From assembly GCA_949825065.1 (NCBI GenBank), contig OX463847.1, forward strand, positions 39,241,042 through 39,305,041: a stretch of DNA of 64,000 nt, given 5' to 3'. The stretch's first letter is position 1. Each line of letters begins with the position of its first letter. Under the pieces are notes generated by a model that had not been told where the DNA came from, did not search any database, and saw nothing but the letters and a program-made list of their open reading frames with translations. Origin of the DNA: Odontocerum albicorne (Eukaryota > Arthropoda > Insecta > Trichoptera > Odontoceridae). Made by a program: the position numbers and the translations under genes. Shown here in pieces: positions 53,104 through 64,000 of this stretch.

Positions 53104-53520
53104 CAGTAGACTCTTGATTATCAGGGGTCGCAATAAGCGTATTGCAGATTAACCGGGGCAGTGAAAAATCGGGTTATATTTTATGACATTTAATATTTAT
53201 TGTATTTTGTATAATACTTTCGTACAATACAGTAAAACCTGGTTGATTTAAAACCATGTGGAAATATCTTTCAGTTAACCAGAAAAGGGTTTAAAGAATT
53301 TTTAACTAAACCAGGCTGGAACCCTTTGAAAAAAAAAGATGGGTTTTGAAGGAAATTTAAATCGCAACCCCGGGTCTTAAGACAGGTGTCTTATCAAATA
53401 GATTACAGAGGTTGTTAAATATTCGGAAATACGCCAGTGTTATGAAAATATCGTTTTTTTTACTATCTCAGTTAATCCGACATCCAGTTTATGTGATCCC
53501 AGATAGTCAAGAGTCTACTT
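53104..53520. mobile_element. Pogo/Tigger-like MITE interrupted by a SINE
   Basis: The left end AGTAGACTCTTGATTATC and the right end, read inward, AGTAGACTCTTGACTATC form inverted repeats. The word AGTAGACTCTTGATTATC is pogo/Tigger-like. Internal words GATTAACCGGG / GGATTAACTGAG continue the symmetry. A minus-strand SINE (53220-53420) sits inside. No transposase and no clear target duplication are seen. Confidence 0.7.
53220..53420 (-). repeat. SINE family 1 copy nested in the MITE
   Basis: Minus strand: ACCTCTGTAATCTATTTGAT (head), AGACCCGGGGTTGCGATTT, a TTTAAACCCTTTTCTGGTTA body and ACCAGGTTTTACTGTATTG tail. AATACTTTCGTACAATAC-like flanks surround it. Confidence 0.65.
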
Positions 53521-53809
53521 TCTAGATAAATACATGGGAAAAAGTTCCTTTGCGTGGGAAAGAAATTTATGCTTTGTGTGTGCGAGAAATATTTATTCAA
53601 TTTACAAGGGCCCTCTGAATTCGATAAACCCCGAGGCTCTTTACACAGCCATTAGGTCTAATGTCTTAAGTGGCCTCGGATGATTTTATTTTTCGAAATT
53701 GTACGTGTTCGTGCGGCTTTATTGTTTTTTTTGTAGGGGTTGTCGATGATATGGGAAGAACTGAAATTATGCTTGACATGAATACATGTTTTAATTTTTT
53801 ATAAATACA

Positions 53810-54610
53810 TACACACCATCACGCCATTTCGCTGCTGGGGTAGACAGATACAGCAGAGCACCAGATTTTCGTACCTCAAGACACATCTTTTGCCTCTTCC
53901 ACATTCATTCAGATTCCACTTCTCATACTGCTCATCCGATTTATCGGACTACTAATTTTTCTTTTAATCTAAATATCATTCACTTGATTCAATCATACTT
54001 TCTTTGCTCTTCCTCTACCACTCTTTCCATTCATTTTTACACCATATATTTGTTTAATTAGTATTTCTTCATTCATTCGTTGTACATGCCCAAATCATCT
54101 CAAAACACTCTATTTCATCTTACTAAACAGATCAGCTTTAAGTTCACATCTATCCCTTATCAAACTATTATGTCATTCATTGTCACCCCGTGTTCTCTTC
54201 TAAATACACACATTTCTACAGCACTTATTTATCTTCTTTCAGTATTTTTCCACATCCACGTTTTACTTCCATATATCAAAGATGGCATTATCATCTTAGC
54301 TGATTTTGATACAGTCTGGTTCGAATATACGTGTATACTTATATATTTTAGTGCATCATTGACTTTATTTTCTAACGCTTCTTCAGTCTACATTATGTCA
54401 TACATTGTCATCCTACGTATCTTTTTAAGTGTAGGCAGTTCAAAAATATTTATTCGGCTCTTTTCAATATTTTTTACGTCCACGTTTTTCTCCTATATAT
54501 CAAAGTTGGCACTATAATTCTGTTATAAACTATCAGATTTTGATACTGTGCGGTTCGAGTATATATGTTTTAGTGCCCCATTGACTTTGTTTTCCATCGT
54601 TTGATACTGT
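53810..54610 (-). pseudogene. RTE-type LINE, long 3' segment with partial duplication
   Basis: The minus strand keeps the order TLIYGSKTW-like (about 54290), KIGxxINAVEMCVFRREHGV (54180-54250), DRC, LKTDLFSKMK, CFEMIWACTTNE, KWKEW-KSKESMIESSE and a CRCGRGKRCVLRYENLVLCC end. Its tail is the GGCGTGATGG word. A second partial copy (54440-54600) repeats the VPTLIYRRKTWT and FDTVWFEY-like segments upstream. Stops are dense. Confidence 0.65.
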
Positions 54611-54939
54611 TAATTATCCCTGCCTTACCCCCCCCTATATTTTCCTAACCTTACCTGTAATTGAATATTGTTTGTGAAGTCTTAAAAAGAATTCTTCTTT
54701 TGGTCTTATAAGACACAATCCAATTCATGGAATTGGTCAACCATTGCATCATGGTTTGAGTTATCCCTTCATCTATAACTGGCCTTGCCGTGAGATTCTG
54801 AAACCAGCTACTAGCTATATATGTTATGTTATAAGACTATACTAGTCATATAAGACTCATGCCATTGTTGACGTGCTTAAAAAAGTGAGTTAAAACCTAC
54901 GTTTATAACATAAATAATATAAATTCTCCATCTTTCAAT

Positions 54940-55010
54940 CAAAATTGTACGGTCGGTTGGAAGAACTTGGCAATAAACTATCAACATTGTACACTGCATC
55001 ATAAAGTTAT
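54940..55010 (+). repeat. SINE family 1 tail
   Basis: GGTCGGTTGGAAGAACTTGG, CAATAAACTATCAAC and TGTACACTGCATCAT match the family tail. Confidence 0.45.
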
Positions 55011-55194
55011 AAATAAATTAATGACCGCAAAGTTAACTGTTATTTTTGTTTCCTTCTTAATCCTTGAACATATTCGTTTCCTTGATTCATAGAGATTAGT
55101 AACTTATTGTTTTTTTTTTACTTGAATTCAAACGAATATATATGGTATATTTTTCAAATTTTTATCATAGACATGAACAGTTTAATGTATCCAA

Positions 55195-55275
55195 GATGAG
55201 CTCGTTGGCTGGAAGAAATTGCTGCATAACAATAAGCAAGCCAGATGTACCATGTTTAACCATGCACATAAAATA
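55195..55275 (+). repeat. SINE family 1 tail
   Basis: CTCGTTGGCTGGAAGAAATT, GCATAACAATAAGCAAGCCA and a GATGTACCATG end match the family tail. Confidence 0.45.
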
Positions 55276-55614
55276 ATGAAAAAAAAAATTGAGAGAAGAA
55301 AGAAAAAGAAAAAATAGATTTTTTTAAAAGCAATATTTAAAAACGATCAAATAAATTCCTTGCTGAAAGAGCTTCACTTGATAAAGTGCTCTGAAGAGGA
55401 GAAAGTTGTCTCTTAAGGTGTTAAAAAGTTTGAGCCGTTGTACACGTCGAAATTATGCGTAAGGGGTGTGCCCTCTGGAAGACGGGTTACAGTGAGGTCG
55501 TCTGAGGTGAGGAAACAGATGTTTTTATGTGGGAATGAATTTGTTTGGCAGGGGTTCTCAAGAGAAAGCAACTCTAATTTATATATTAGTATAAAAAATA
55601 GAATCTCAACATAT

Positions 55615-56185
55615 ATACATATAATCACGCCGTGTCCGTTGCGGGGTAGGTAGATAGAACATAACTCCAAATTTTTCTATACGATCACACAACTTTCTTC
55701 GCTCTCTAAACAATCTTCTAATATTCATACTTCTCACTTTACCTCCTTTCGAAATCTGGTCCACTTTAGGCCCATCCACGTTTTCCTCCATCTACCTCTT
55801 TCACATACACCTTGCACTTCTGACTTGTACACTCGATTGGTTACTAGTTCGTCATCCATTCTCTCCACTCATCAAAAGTTCATTTCTTTATCTAACTAAA
55901 AACATCTATTATATCTATGCAATCATTTCTGATGTCTTCATTCTGATTTCTATCATACATTGACACCACAACATTTCGTTAGGGTATGCATTTTTACAGC
56001 ATTCATTTTACTCTTACCCTTTTTCTGACAAGTCCAAATTTGACTTCCATACATTAAGGTGGGCACCAACACACAACTATGTACTGTTATTTTTGCTACT
56101 GTTGATATCGTGCAGTTGTTGTGCATAAAGTTAAGTGCTCCGTTTACTTTGTTTTTTGTCAATATCAGTCTTTCAATGTCTTTTT
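55615..56185 (-). pseudogene. RTE-type LINE fragment (CACGCCGTGT-tail subfamily)
   Basis: The plus strand starts with the subfamily tail (ATCACGCCGTGTCCGTTGC). The minus strand reads RLTCDGRVEKDIERLILTKN, then KVNGALNFMHNNCTISTVAK, TVHSCVLVPTLMYGSQIW and MNAVKMHTLTKCCGVNV. This agrees with DGRVEKDIERRVxAGxKVNGAL...VLVPTLMYGSETW...INAVEMRALRxxCGV of RTE-like polyproteins. The upstream side is replaced by the 37-bp minisatellite. Confidence 0.8.
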
Positions 56186-56481
56186 CAACTCGCCCATCAC
56201 ACGTCAACCTGCTCCAATTTTTCAACTCGCCCATCACACGTCAACCTGCTCCAATTTTTTAACTCGCCCATCACACGTCAACCTGCTCCAATTTTTCAAC
56301 TCGCCCATCACACGTCAACCTGCTCCAATTTTTCAACTCGCCCATCACACGTCAACCTGCTCCAATTTTTTAACTCGCCCATCACACGTCAACCTGCTCC
56401 AATTTTTCAACTCGCCCATCACACGTCAACCTGCTCCAATTTTTCAACTCGCCCATCACACGTCAACCTGCTCCAATTTTT
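56186..56481 (-). repeat. Minisatellite, 37-bp unit, 8 copies, at a LINE coding edge
   Basis: The unit is CAACTCGCCCATCACACGTC followed by AACCTGCTCCAATTTTT. On the minus strand one unit encodes WSRLTCDGRV, the start of the LINE block immediately next to it. The array is an expansion of LINE coding sequence. Two alternating variants (TTTTTC and TTTTTT before AACTCG) occur at copies 2 and 5. Confidence 0.92.
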
Positions 56482-56754
56482 TCTGAGTTAACCCATACAC
56501 CACACACATTTTTGGTCACACTTCTTTTTTATAACCATAACCTTTTATTTAAATCCACAATACACTTCTTAAAAATTACATAATTTTAATGGACGAACGA
56601 ACCGTATATAACAAGTACATAACAATCCTAAAACTCCTCCAATTTGTGGATTTCGAGAACCGCTTCTCTAGGCAAGGCATGTGACGAAGTGATCTCATTC
56701 ATAAATAACATTAAAAAATATTCAAACGAAATCCTTCTCGTTTTGAAAGAACTA

Positions 56755-56975
56755 AGCATGTCTGACGACTTCCGGGGACTAGTTGTTAAAACATATGTCT
56801 TCTAGCTCTAGGGTTGCGGGTTCTTTTTCCATTGGCACCCAAATTTGTTTTAACAAAAATAATTAAAGGTTGGTTTTCATTTAATGCTTATTAAACATTT
56901 TTCTGGTTGATTGATTGAAGTTTTTACATGAGAATAAACCCATCAGGTTGTTTACAATTTGGTTTTTGTTCTCTG
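56755..56975 (+). repeat. SINE family 1 copy
   Basis: Head GACTTCCGGGGACTAGTTGT and GGGTTGCGGGTTCTTTTTCC, body TTTAATGCTTATTAAACATT then TTCTGGTTGATTG, tail AATAAACCCATCAGGTTG. Confidence 0.65.
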
Positions 56976-57029
56976 GATGATGGTGTTACAAAGATACCCG
57001 AAAGTTGAGAACCACAATTCTGTTGGAAT

Positions 57030-57075
57030 GACGAGGGGATCCTCGACTTCGAGGTCCAACAACGACGTCTATGTG
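57030..57075 (+). repeat. Short dispersed repeat (paired with 39765-39830)
   Basis: GGGGATCCTCGACTTCGAGG then TCCAACAACGACG; see 39765. Confidence 0.4.
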
Positions 57076-57709
57076 CAACGAAATGAGTAAGAAAATATTG
57101 GTAGGAAGATCATTCTACATGTTGTAGGTTAGATTATATTTCATTTGAATTTTTAAAGACATTTTTTTTTTCATTTAGAAATTGTTTTGTATTTTAGTTC
57201 TTTTCCATTACTCCTTATGATTGGTGACTTTCCGTAAAACCTCCTAAGTGCTACTCATATTACAAAACTTGAGATACTTTTCTGTGAAAAATGAAATATT
57301 ATTCATTCACAGCGTCTTGTGGGAAATTTTCTGACATTTTTATTCACTTTTTGTCAAAAAAGGAAGCGTCGTATAGAATTTATGATAACACCTGAGCTTC
57401 GCCGTATTCGGAAATTCTTTCGAGACCCTTAAAACCACACTCTTCATTGACAGTGACGGAACAAAACGTCTGAGCAAGATCGAACGAAAAAATAGGGTTA
57501 TCCATATACTTTTTGGAGTGGCATGATCTTATTACACGGATTGATATTTCTCTGAAAAGGAGGAAGACAGATGACAAATATGATTTCAACAGATCATTTA
57601 AGGGAACTAGAAATTTCGTATTAAAAAAAACTCTTCTTGACTTCCTGACATGTATACAACTTGGATTTTTTTTTTTATTTTGGTATGGATTATGATTGAT
57701 TCAAAACAG

Positions 57710-57800
57710 TATGTTGTTGTATACCATACAACCTGGCAGATTAACTGCCATGTCGTAATCTCTTCCAATCATCTAGGAACACGTTAATCGGTCTTAACCT
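57710..57800 (-). repeat. SINE family 1 tail
   Basis: The minus strand reads GATTGGAAGAGATTACGACA, TGGCAGTTAATCTGCCAGGT and TGTATGGTATAC, the family tail. Confidence 0.55.
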
Positions 57801-57989
57801 TTCCTTCCCTGTGTTGGGTATCTTTACACGTTGCTTCTAATAACCATCAATATCTCTATAAATATAATAAATACAAGGTTAAGATTTTAGGTATTCCTCC
57901 ATAATATATTTACGCATTGATTTAAAAAATAATATTAATAATAATCAGAATTTATCGACTACATCGAGGTGTTTTAAAAAGATCGAAAA

Positions 57990-58240
57990 CAAATTCGCAT
58001 TTAAACGCTGCGAGTGCCTCGTCTTGACGATAGGTGAATAGTATGCGGGAAGCGCGACACTATATTCGCATCTCACTCTTGCATACTAGACGGAATTGCG
58101 AGGAGCTGAATTCACTCAACGCCGCAAGCATAAGCGTAAGCGCCGGGGTATGCGACTGACATTCCGCGCCGCTAGTAGCTTCTAAGCTTGCAAATAGGTT
58201 AGACGTACGCCCGTTCCGTGAGCGTTGCCAGATGGTTTTT
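57990..58240. other. CpG-rich patch of unknown nature
   Basis: This stretch is strikingly richer in G+C and CpG than its surroundings (for example GCGGGAAGCGCGACAC, GCGCCGGGGTATGCGACTG). No long frame, RNA fold or transposon end was recognised. It could be a promoter-type island or a GC-rich element. Confidence 0.4.
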
Positions 58241-59267
58241 TAATGTTTTCAGCAAATAAATCTCAATTATTATAATTTTTAACTTCAATTATAATTAATT
58301 AAGGGGATTATCTATGAATGTTCTTATTTTTCCGATTTAAAATCGCAAATTTTTTATTGCATACTCACTACCCAACACCGGAGCACGCGTATTATTTTTA
58401 TCACCGTAAGCGAAGGGTTAAGTGTAAACTACACCGAACCTGTTAAACATCTCTATATCAACAATAATTGAAAACGAAACTCCTAAGTTAAAAGATAGGC
58501 AGTATGCCAAATAGACTAAATTCGGAAGTGGATAAAAATATCCTAATTCGTTCTATTTAACGTTGTTGAAATAATAAACTTAGAATTCAAACTCCAATCC
58601 GATACGAACCATTTTTAGTTAACACACTTTTTTTAAGTTTTTTCTTTTAGAAATTTCTATATTATTATTTTTCAACCCTTTAAGTGACGTAAGTATGGCT
58701 TATCCCGGAGGGCCGTGAATTTTTTTAGCTAAAATAAAACCTAATAGAATTATCTTTTTTGTATATATATTCAAAGGACATTATGAAGAGTTACCAAATA
58801 TGTACAATATGTGTCGTTTGTGCCGCCTTTCTCTCAGAAAAACACAACTAAAAATTTAACAAAATGTCAGGGTTGTCACAGCTTATCACAGAAAATACGG
58901 AAATATAAAATAAATACATAAAATAATTGATAGGATTAAAAGTATATGTAACACGAAAAATTTGATTATTTTAATAACGCACGGAAAGTTAATAATGAAA
59001 CTATGTAACCATTTAAAATTTCAACGGTTAAATAAGTAAAACGCAAAACTGACAGCACTGTATTAGAGACACATATCGACTGTCATGCGAAGCTTTTAGG
59101 TAAATCTCTTTAAATTCAATAATATCTGTAAACTGTAATATTATAATATTTATTCATCATTTCAATAGAAGTACCTATATGTTGCACATTTTAGATAATT
59201 CGAATTAGTACTAGACATTGACTATAAATAGGCATAAAGTTGAGTGATTTTACTCGCAAATTTTGTA

Positions 59268-59332
59268 TGGCCGGCTCCACGGGCATGGTAACAGAGAGCG
59301 AGTAAGCTCGCTTAAGGCACCTAGCCGGTTAA
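59268..59332. repeat. Short GC-rich inverted segment
   Basis: GGCCGGCT at the start pairs with AGCCGGTT at the end. Inside, AGCGAG and CTCGCT pair around TAAG. It could be a small foldback element or structured RNA; nothing identifies it further. Confidence 0.35.
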
Positions 59333-59520
59333 ATATCGTATACATAAATATTTATTATAAATAAAACTTAATATAAAAAACCAAGTAAATGATAGGTTAA
59401 CCTTTTTTTTCTTAATAATTGTAATTACTCTCAAGTTTTCTCTGGATAACAGATTTTGCATTGAATTAAAATATGCTATACAAATAAATGTAAAACTCAG
59501 AAATAATGAAGCGTACTAAA

Positions 59521-59850
59521 ATTAATCATAATCGCACCTCAATCTGATGAATCATTATAATTAACTATAATCGCACCTAAATCTGATGAATCATTATAAT
59601 TAATTATTATCGCACCTCAATCTGATGAATCATTAAAATTAATTATTATCGCACCTCAATCTGATGAATCATTATAATTAATTATTATCGCAGCTCAATC
59701 TGATGAATCAATATAATTAATTATTATCGCACCTCAATCTGATGAATCATTATAATTAATTATTATCGCACCTCAATCTGATGAATCATTATAATTAATG
59801 ATTATCGCATCTCAATCTAATGAATCATTATAATTAATTATTATTGCATT
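59521..59850 (+). repeat. Minisatellite, 39-bp unit, ~8.5 copies
   Basis: The unit is ATCGCACCTCAATCTGATGA followed by ATCATTATAATTAATTATT. Copies differ by single substitutions only and the register is kept, so the array is homogeneous. Confidence 0.93.
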
Positions 59851-60092
59851 ATAATTATTAATCGTCGAGTTACGTTTGACTTGATCCTGTTTTTCAAAAT
59901 AGTAAATGGAATAATATACCGTCCTAAATTATTGGAATTGATTAATTTCCTAATATCTTTGACAAGTACTAGATTTCACGATGTACCATATTATGATTAA
60001 ATTTCTAACTTTTGGGTATTGTGTATAGAATATAATAATATCAATTAAACGAATTTATTTATGTTTTTATTTTTTCAATGCAGATTATATTT

Positions 60093-60185
60093 TGTTTGTA
60101 TTACGGTCCTAGACCTCCTGAGTCCTGGCCTGTCGTAAGCTTGTAATATATATTTATATGGTAGGTAGTATGCATGTACGTACTT
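60093..60185 (+). repeat. Left arm of a long inverted repeat around 2.6 kb
   Basis: TTGTATTACGGTCCTAGACC, CTGAGTCCTGGCCTGTC, AGCTTGTAATA and GGTAGTATGCATGTACGTA. It matches 62705-62798 in inverse orientation over ~90 bases with scattered differences. Confidence 0.7.
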
Positions 60186-61478
60186 CTTTTTTATTATTTG
60201 TTTGTTAATGATTTTACTTTTTATGTATGAATCATCTTAAAGTTAACACTTAGATATTTGTGTGTCCATGGGCATTCCAAATTTATATTTGAATTTATTT
60301 ATTGTTATTATATTTATTGGTCAAAAACGACCGTAGATTTTTTCTCGAGAAATATTAAAAACAAAAACATAAATGTTTGGGAAGAAAGCTTGAGTGTACA
60401 TAAACGGAAAAATTTATGTTTAGGCCCCCCAAAATAACTTTCAATGTAATCAGGAAATTGTTACGCCACTTGGACAGCTGGATATAATACTCGTATATGA
60501 AACCCCAAAAACTCACCCGAGATTTGCTTTTCAAATTTGTTGTACCCTTTTTTATACAAAGAAAATGTGTAAAGTTACAAAAATATGGTTGAAAATATAA
60601 ACAAAGTTGTTGCTCGTAAAAATACTAAACTTTTTTTACGATGTTTTCTAATAGCACCGCAAGTTTATCTAATATACCAATATTTAAATTACTTTTTTTA
60701 ACCGAAATGTTTTTTAATAAATTTGCTTTAAAATCGAATATTCCTACATGAATGGGTGAATCCGTGATAAAGAGGGTACATAAATTAAAATATATAAATT
60801 TTTTATTTCGACATATGAATATGCTCATGACCTTGTTATTAATGATTCAATTTACAAGGACTTGATGCTTTCTTCTCGACTTTTAAAACTGAAGCCGTAA
60901 ATACTGGTCTGAACATTAATACCTCAAAATAAAATGTATGCGTGTATCTGAATTACAAAATTCTTTATTTAACCACCATTCTATCACATGGTTATGAATC
61001 ACTGAAAAGGGTGGAAAACTATCTAATCAGATAATAATTTATAATGAGGCAGATATTAACATAACATATAAGCATGGATCTGAAATGACATCTAAGTACG
61101 AGTATATCACATACTATATTACAAATCTGAATAGAATTCATGTTTCCAATTCTTTGCCTCTTTGTACAGAAATGTGAAACATTTGATGTCTTTCTTCTTT
61201 GTCGAATCCTCATCTTCATGACCAAGTGTCATTACCGTTTGGGTTCATCTGCCCAACTATGTAACGATGGCCTGAATTTAATTTATTATACGATTACAGG
61301 AATTATTATGTTTTATTTTGACGGCAACAAACCTGTGATGATAATTTCTATTTCGCAGTCAGAACTTAACGAACCTTGAAATAAAAGAGTCCTGCTTGAT
61401 CCGTTTGAGCTAGCCTGAGTAAGCATTGCTTGTATGAGATGTTGTTAAAGTAATTAGAGTAAAATATATTCCATATAT

Positions 61479-61948
61479 ACGAGGGTAGTCCCAAAAGTAC
61501 CAGACCTAACAAAGAAAGCACAAAAAATTTGGGAAAAAATATTTTTATTTCTCAACATAGTCTCCTTTCAGCTCGACACACTTTTCTCAGCGATGTTCAA
61601 TAGCTTCAATACCCTGTTTATAGTGAGAACCGTCGAGCGCCTCAAAATATCCATCAACCGCAGATTCCGCCTCTTCATTGTTGGCAAATCTTTTACCACC
61701 GAGCCATTTTTTCAAGTTTGGAAAAAGAAAATAATCCGAGGGGGCTAAATCTGACGAATAGGGTGCGTGAGGAAGCAATTCGAACTTAAATTCATTGATT
61801 TTGGCTACCGCGATAACGAATGTGTGAACTGGTGCATTGTCTTGATGAAACAACACTTTCTTTTTCGCCAAATGCGGCCGTTTTTTCTTGATTTCATTTT
61901 TAAAGCAACAACCGCCATCTATGTCAGGTCGGGTACTTCTGGGACCAC
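61479..61948 (-). mobile_element. Internally deleted mariner, both inverted ends present
   Basis: The left end carries GAGGGTAGTCCCAAAAGTAC then CAGACCTAAC. The right end (61922-61948) carries the inverse, GTCAGGTCGGGTACTTCTGG then GACCACC, matching at ~23 of 27 positions; its outermost five bases no longer match. Between them only the C-terminal half of a transposase remains. At ~470 bp this is a deletion derivative, the kind of structure from which MITEs arise. Confidence 0.8.
61545..61922 (-). pseudogene. Mariner transposase C-terminal half (DD34D)
   Basis: The minus strand reads EIKKKRPHLAKKKVLFHQDN, then APVHTF, and ELLPHAPYSSDLAPSDYFLF, with 34 residues between the second and third catalytic Asp. 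The end reads GIEAIEHR, a stop where Trp is expected (TGA for TGG), then EKCVELKGDYVEK. The first catalytic Asp and the DNA-binding region are gone. Confidence 0.88.
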
Positions 61949-61979
61949 CAGGTGCGCAAGGTAAGTAATTCATTATAAT

Positions 61980-62540
61980 ATATGCTACTCGTAGTTTGGC
62001 GCCGATCTAACATATATTTCCCGCCCAGTAAACAAAGGGCTGACGCGTACCATACCCAGGTGACGCTATGAATTTTGGCGCGCAAATTGAAATAATTAGC
62101 ACAATCTAAAGTTTAAATCACTCATCTTTCCCCATTAAGGTAAAATATTCTCTTTTCATACTGTCCAAAATAAAAAATTGACCCAAATTTACAATTTTGT
62201 AAAATTAATGTAAATAAATTCAACGTAAGGAGTTTAGTCTTTGTCGAAGTATCCCTTTTTCACCAGATACCTCTCATATAAGGTCACGAGCTTACCGAGT
62301 CAGTCCTGGAAATTTGAATTTCAGCAATCCTCATCGAATTTCCAGAGCCATATTTCGCCAGCTAAATTTGCATTACCTCTAGCCCCTGGCTCGTGGCGGG
62401 ATTTTACTTCCGAGAATTCTGTCCTTTACCCTCAGGGCTCCTGTGAAAAATGTCCAAATACGCGTGTCAAGGCTTTAAGACTAATATTAAGTTTCTCAAA
62501 GTCCAGTCCGCGATATTGACTTTCTTATATCTCGAGGTCA
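61980..62540. other. No recognisable gene; GC-richer patch
   Basis: 62240-62480 has more balanced base composition and a 92-codon plus frame without recognisable motifs. It lies inside the large inverted repeat. It may be unique host sequence or the body of the element. Confidence 0.3.
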
Positions 62541-62704
62541 ACGAATTTATTATTTTACTTTTTTACAATATACGATATTTTATCTTATACTAAAAATACT
62601 TACAATAATAAAATTAGAATGAGAAATAAGAGCATACATTAATACAAAATCAACGTATTACAAAAAGTATAAACGTTTACATATCTCACACAAAAAAAAA
62701 ATTA

Positions 62705-62798
62705 GAAACGAGTAAGTAAATGCATACTACATTCTATATTTGTTATACAAGATTGTGACAGGCCAGAACTCAGGAGTCACAAGGTCGTAATATACAAA
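62705..62798 (-). repeat. Right arm of the long inverted repeat
   Basis: Inverse of 60093-60185 (minus strand: ATTACGACCTTGTGACTCCT, GAGTTCTGGCCTGTC, ATCTTGTATAAC and GTAGTATGCATTTACTTA). Confidence 0.7.
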
Positions 62799-63539
62799 AA
62801 AATTGTCTGTTTGAATTTTTTTCATATTTGATGTTTCAGTATGTTCCCACCACCGGCCACGTTGTTGTGAGGAACATAATCAATCTCCAACTAGTGCGAT
62901 CTTCACTAGAAGATAGAAATATTCTTTATTTATTGTAATATAAATTCGACGCCACTAAGTGACGAGGAACGAACTACTAAAAATGATTTATACTTTAATA
63001 ACGACATAATTGAGAGTAACGACGACGAAATTAAGATGCAACGTTATGAGAGAAGGAAAATAACCCATAGTGCAGTAAGTATGATTTCAAACATCCCACC
63101 AAGTTGTCAGTATTTTCACCGAAAATTTCGAATTGATCCAGATGTGTATTGTACCAGATGACCAGATGCGTATTGATCCTGATGTCCACAACAATTATAA
63201 CAGGGTGATGGCGTAAGATTTTCATATATTCATCAACCATAATCTGCTGAAACTTATGAACAGAGAGCTACGGACACAGTAGAAACATATCCAATGCAGC
63301 GAACAGCTAGCAGTAGAATTTTTCGAGTCTTGTAATTAAATATCCTAATATCGACTAATCCAAATCTTACATCTTCTGTGGTGCGGAAGTTAATGGGAAA
63401 CCTTGGCACTATTTTACCCAAGAAAACCAAATAACTATGCCCAACAATTTGTCGGTCATGTTCCTCGGCATGGATGTCACATATTAAGGATCCTGCTCAT
63501 CGTTAATATTTAAAGATCTGGCGATGAAAGACTTCTTTT

Positions 63540-63630
63540 CGTATCAACACACCACGCCTTATTTGATACATCTTCATTTGCGGTCGTATCGAAGCGACTG
63601 TGGAACAAACCTCAAAGATTTCAGAATCTA
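63540..63630 (+). pseudogene. Possible LINE ORF2 C-terminal relic
   Basis: A frame reads HALFDTSSFAVVSKRLWNKP, resembling the SSFxVxAxRLWNxLP block of Jockey/CR1-like ORF2 ends (compare 8761-9147). Short and isolated. Confidence 0.3.
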
Positions 63631-63839
63631 CTCTAGATCGGTTCGTCTTAGGAACGATAAGTTACTTCGATACAGTGGCTTTAAATAATAGTTTTACTAG
63701 TAAGTATTTTGAGTTTGACTCCCGAAAACGAAGGTCTGGTAGTGTTCATCTAGTAACAGTAATTGCGTGCGCTAAACGTGTGCCAGTGTTATGGCCTCTT
63801 CACGTCCATTGCCAACACGTCTCATGATATACTGCGAGT

Positions 63840-64000
63840 TCCTTGCCTACTACAGTGGTTACGAGTTAATAGAGTTGAAGAAAAGTTTATCACTCGGCCA
63901 CGCCCTTCTATCTCTCCCTGGCTCCATCCCAACTCATTGTCTGCGAAGACTGTTGGGGTCAGCTCTCCTCGTCCTCAGGTTGTATGCTCTTCTGTCCCGG
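63840..64000 (+). repeat. Unclassified repeat (GGCCACGC family), runs off the window
   Basis: TTGCCTACTACAGTGGTTA, GAGTTGAAGAAAAG and CTCGGCCACGCCCTTC match the copies at 343 and 41745. The following GC-richer piece (GGGGTCAGCTCTCCTCGTCC) continues to the window end and may be the body of the element. Confidence 0.45.

Noticed and set aside
56121..56491. Two open frames of ~120 codons with internal repeats
   Set aside because: They are readings of the 37-bp minisatellite opposite to the LINE coding strand.
58090..58230. Possible structured RNA in the CpG-rich patch
   Set aside because: I could not find a consistent fold or known RNA signature by eye; left as an unexplained GC-rich patch.

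Overview
This window looks like a piece of an insect (at least arthropod) nuclear genome. It is AT-rich and has no operons, ribosomal genes or long open reading frames. It is packed with decayed eukaryotic transposable elements: mariner elements, hAT-like, pogo-like and foldback MITEs, RTE-type and Jockey/CR1-type LINE fragments, a Penelope-like element with a GIY-YIG domain, at least two tRNA-like SINE families, and many minisatellites. I could not place the order. I found no convincing host protein-coding gene, tRNA or rRNA, so the window is best read as intergenic or intronic, repeat-dominated DNA.

Layout. 0-5 kb: SINE and LINE remnants, a perfect 27-bp-arm hairpin, and a 1.3-kb mariner with DD41D-like spacing (2032-3338). 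5.4-6.3 kb: an almost pure A/T island flanked by inverted GC-rich motifs. 6.7-10.4 kb: RTE and Jockey/CR1-like LINE 3' ends. 11.0-12.6 kb: a 5'-truncated Penelope-like element (PLE) bounded by a 13-bp direct repeat. 13.5-17.6 kb: minisatellites and an inverted PLE-terminus cassette. 19.0-20.8 kb: a LINE fragment and a 1.26-kb DD34D mariner with two frameshifts. 21-35 kb: SINEs, LINE 3' ends and a hAT-like MITE with an 8-bp target duplication. 35-47 kb: more LINE and SINE pieces, a 151-bp foldback element, a 43-bp and a 47-bp minisatellite, and two PLE cassettes. 48-57 kb: LINE copies with minisatellites expanded inside their coding sequence, a four-arm inverted PLE array, and a pogo-like MITE interrupted by a SINE. 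57-64 kb: a 39-bp minisatellite, a long inverted repeat around 2.6 kb, and an internally deleted mariner.

The most interesting signal is in the PLE termini. Seven or more copies carry a hammerhead-ribozyme-like layout: CUGANGA, stem II, GAAA, a short self-complementary stem III, and a stem I whose outer pairs covary between copies. Four of these sites also share a ~45-bp leader in front of an inverted pair of termini, as if the pair moves as one unit. Two further, sequence-distinct hammerhead-like motifs lie at 11.1 and 34.9 kb.
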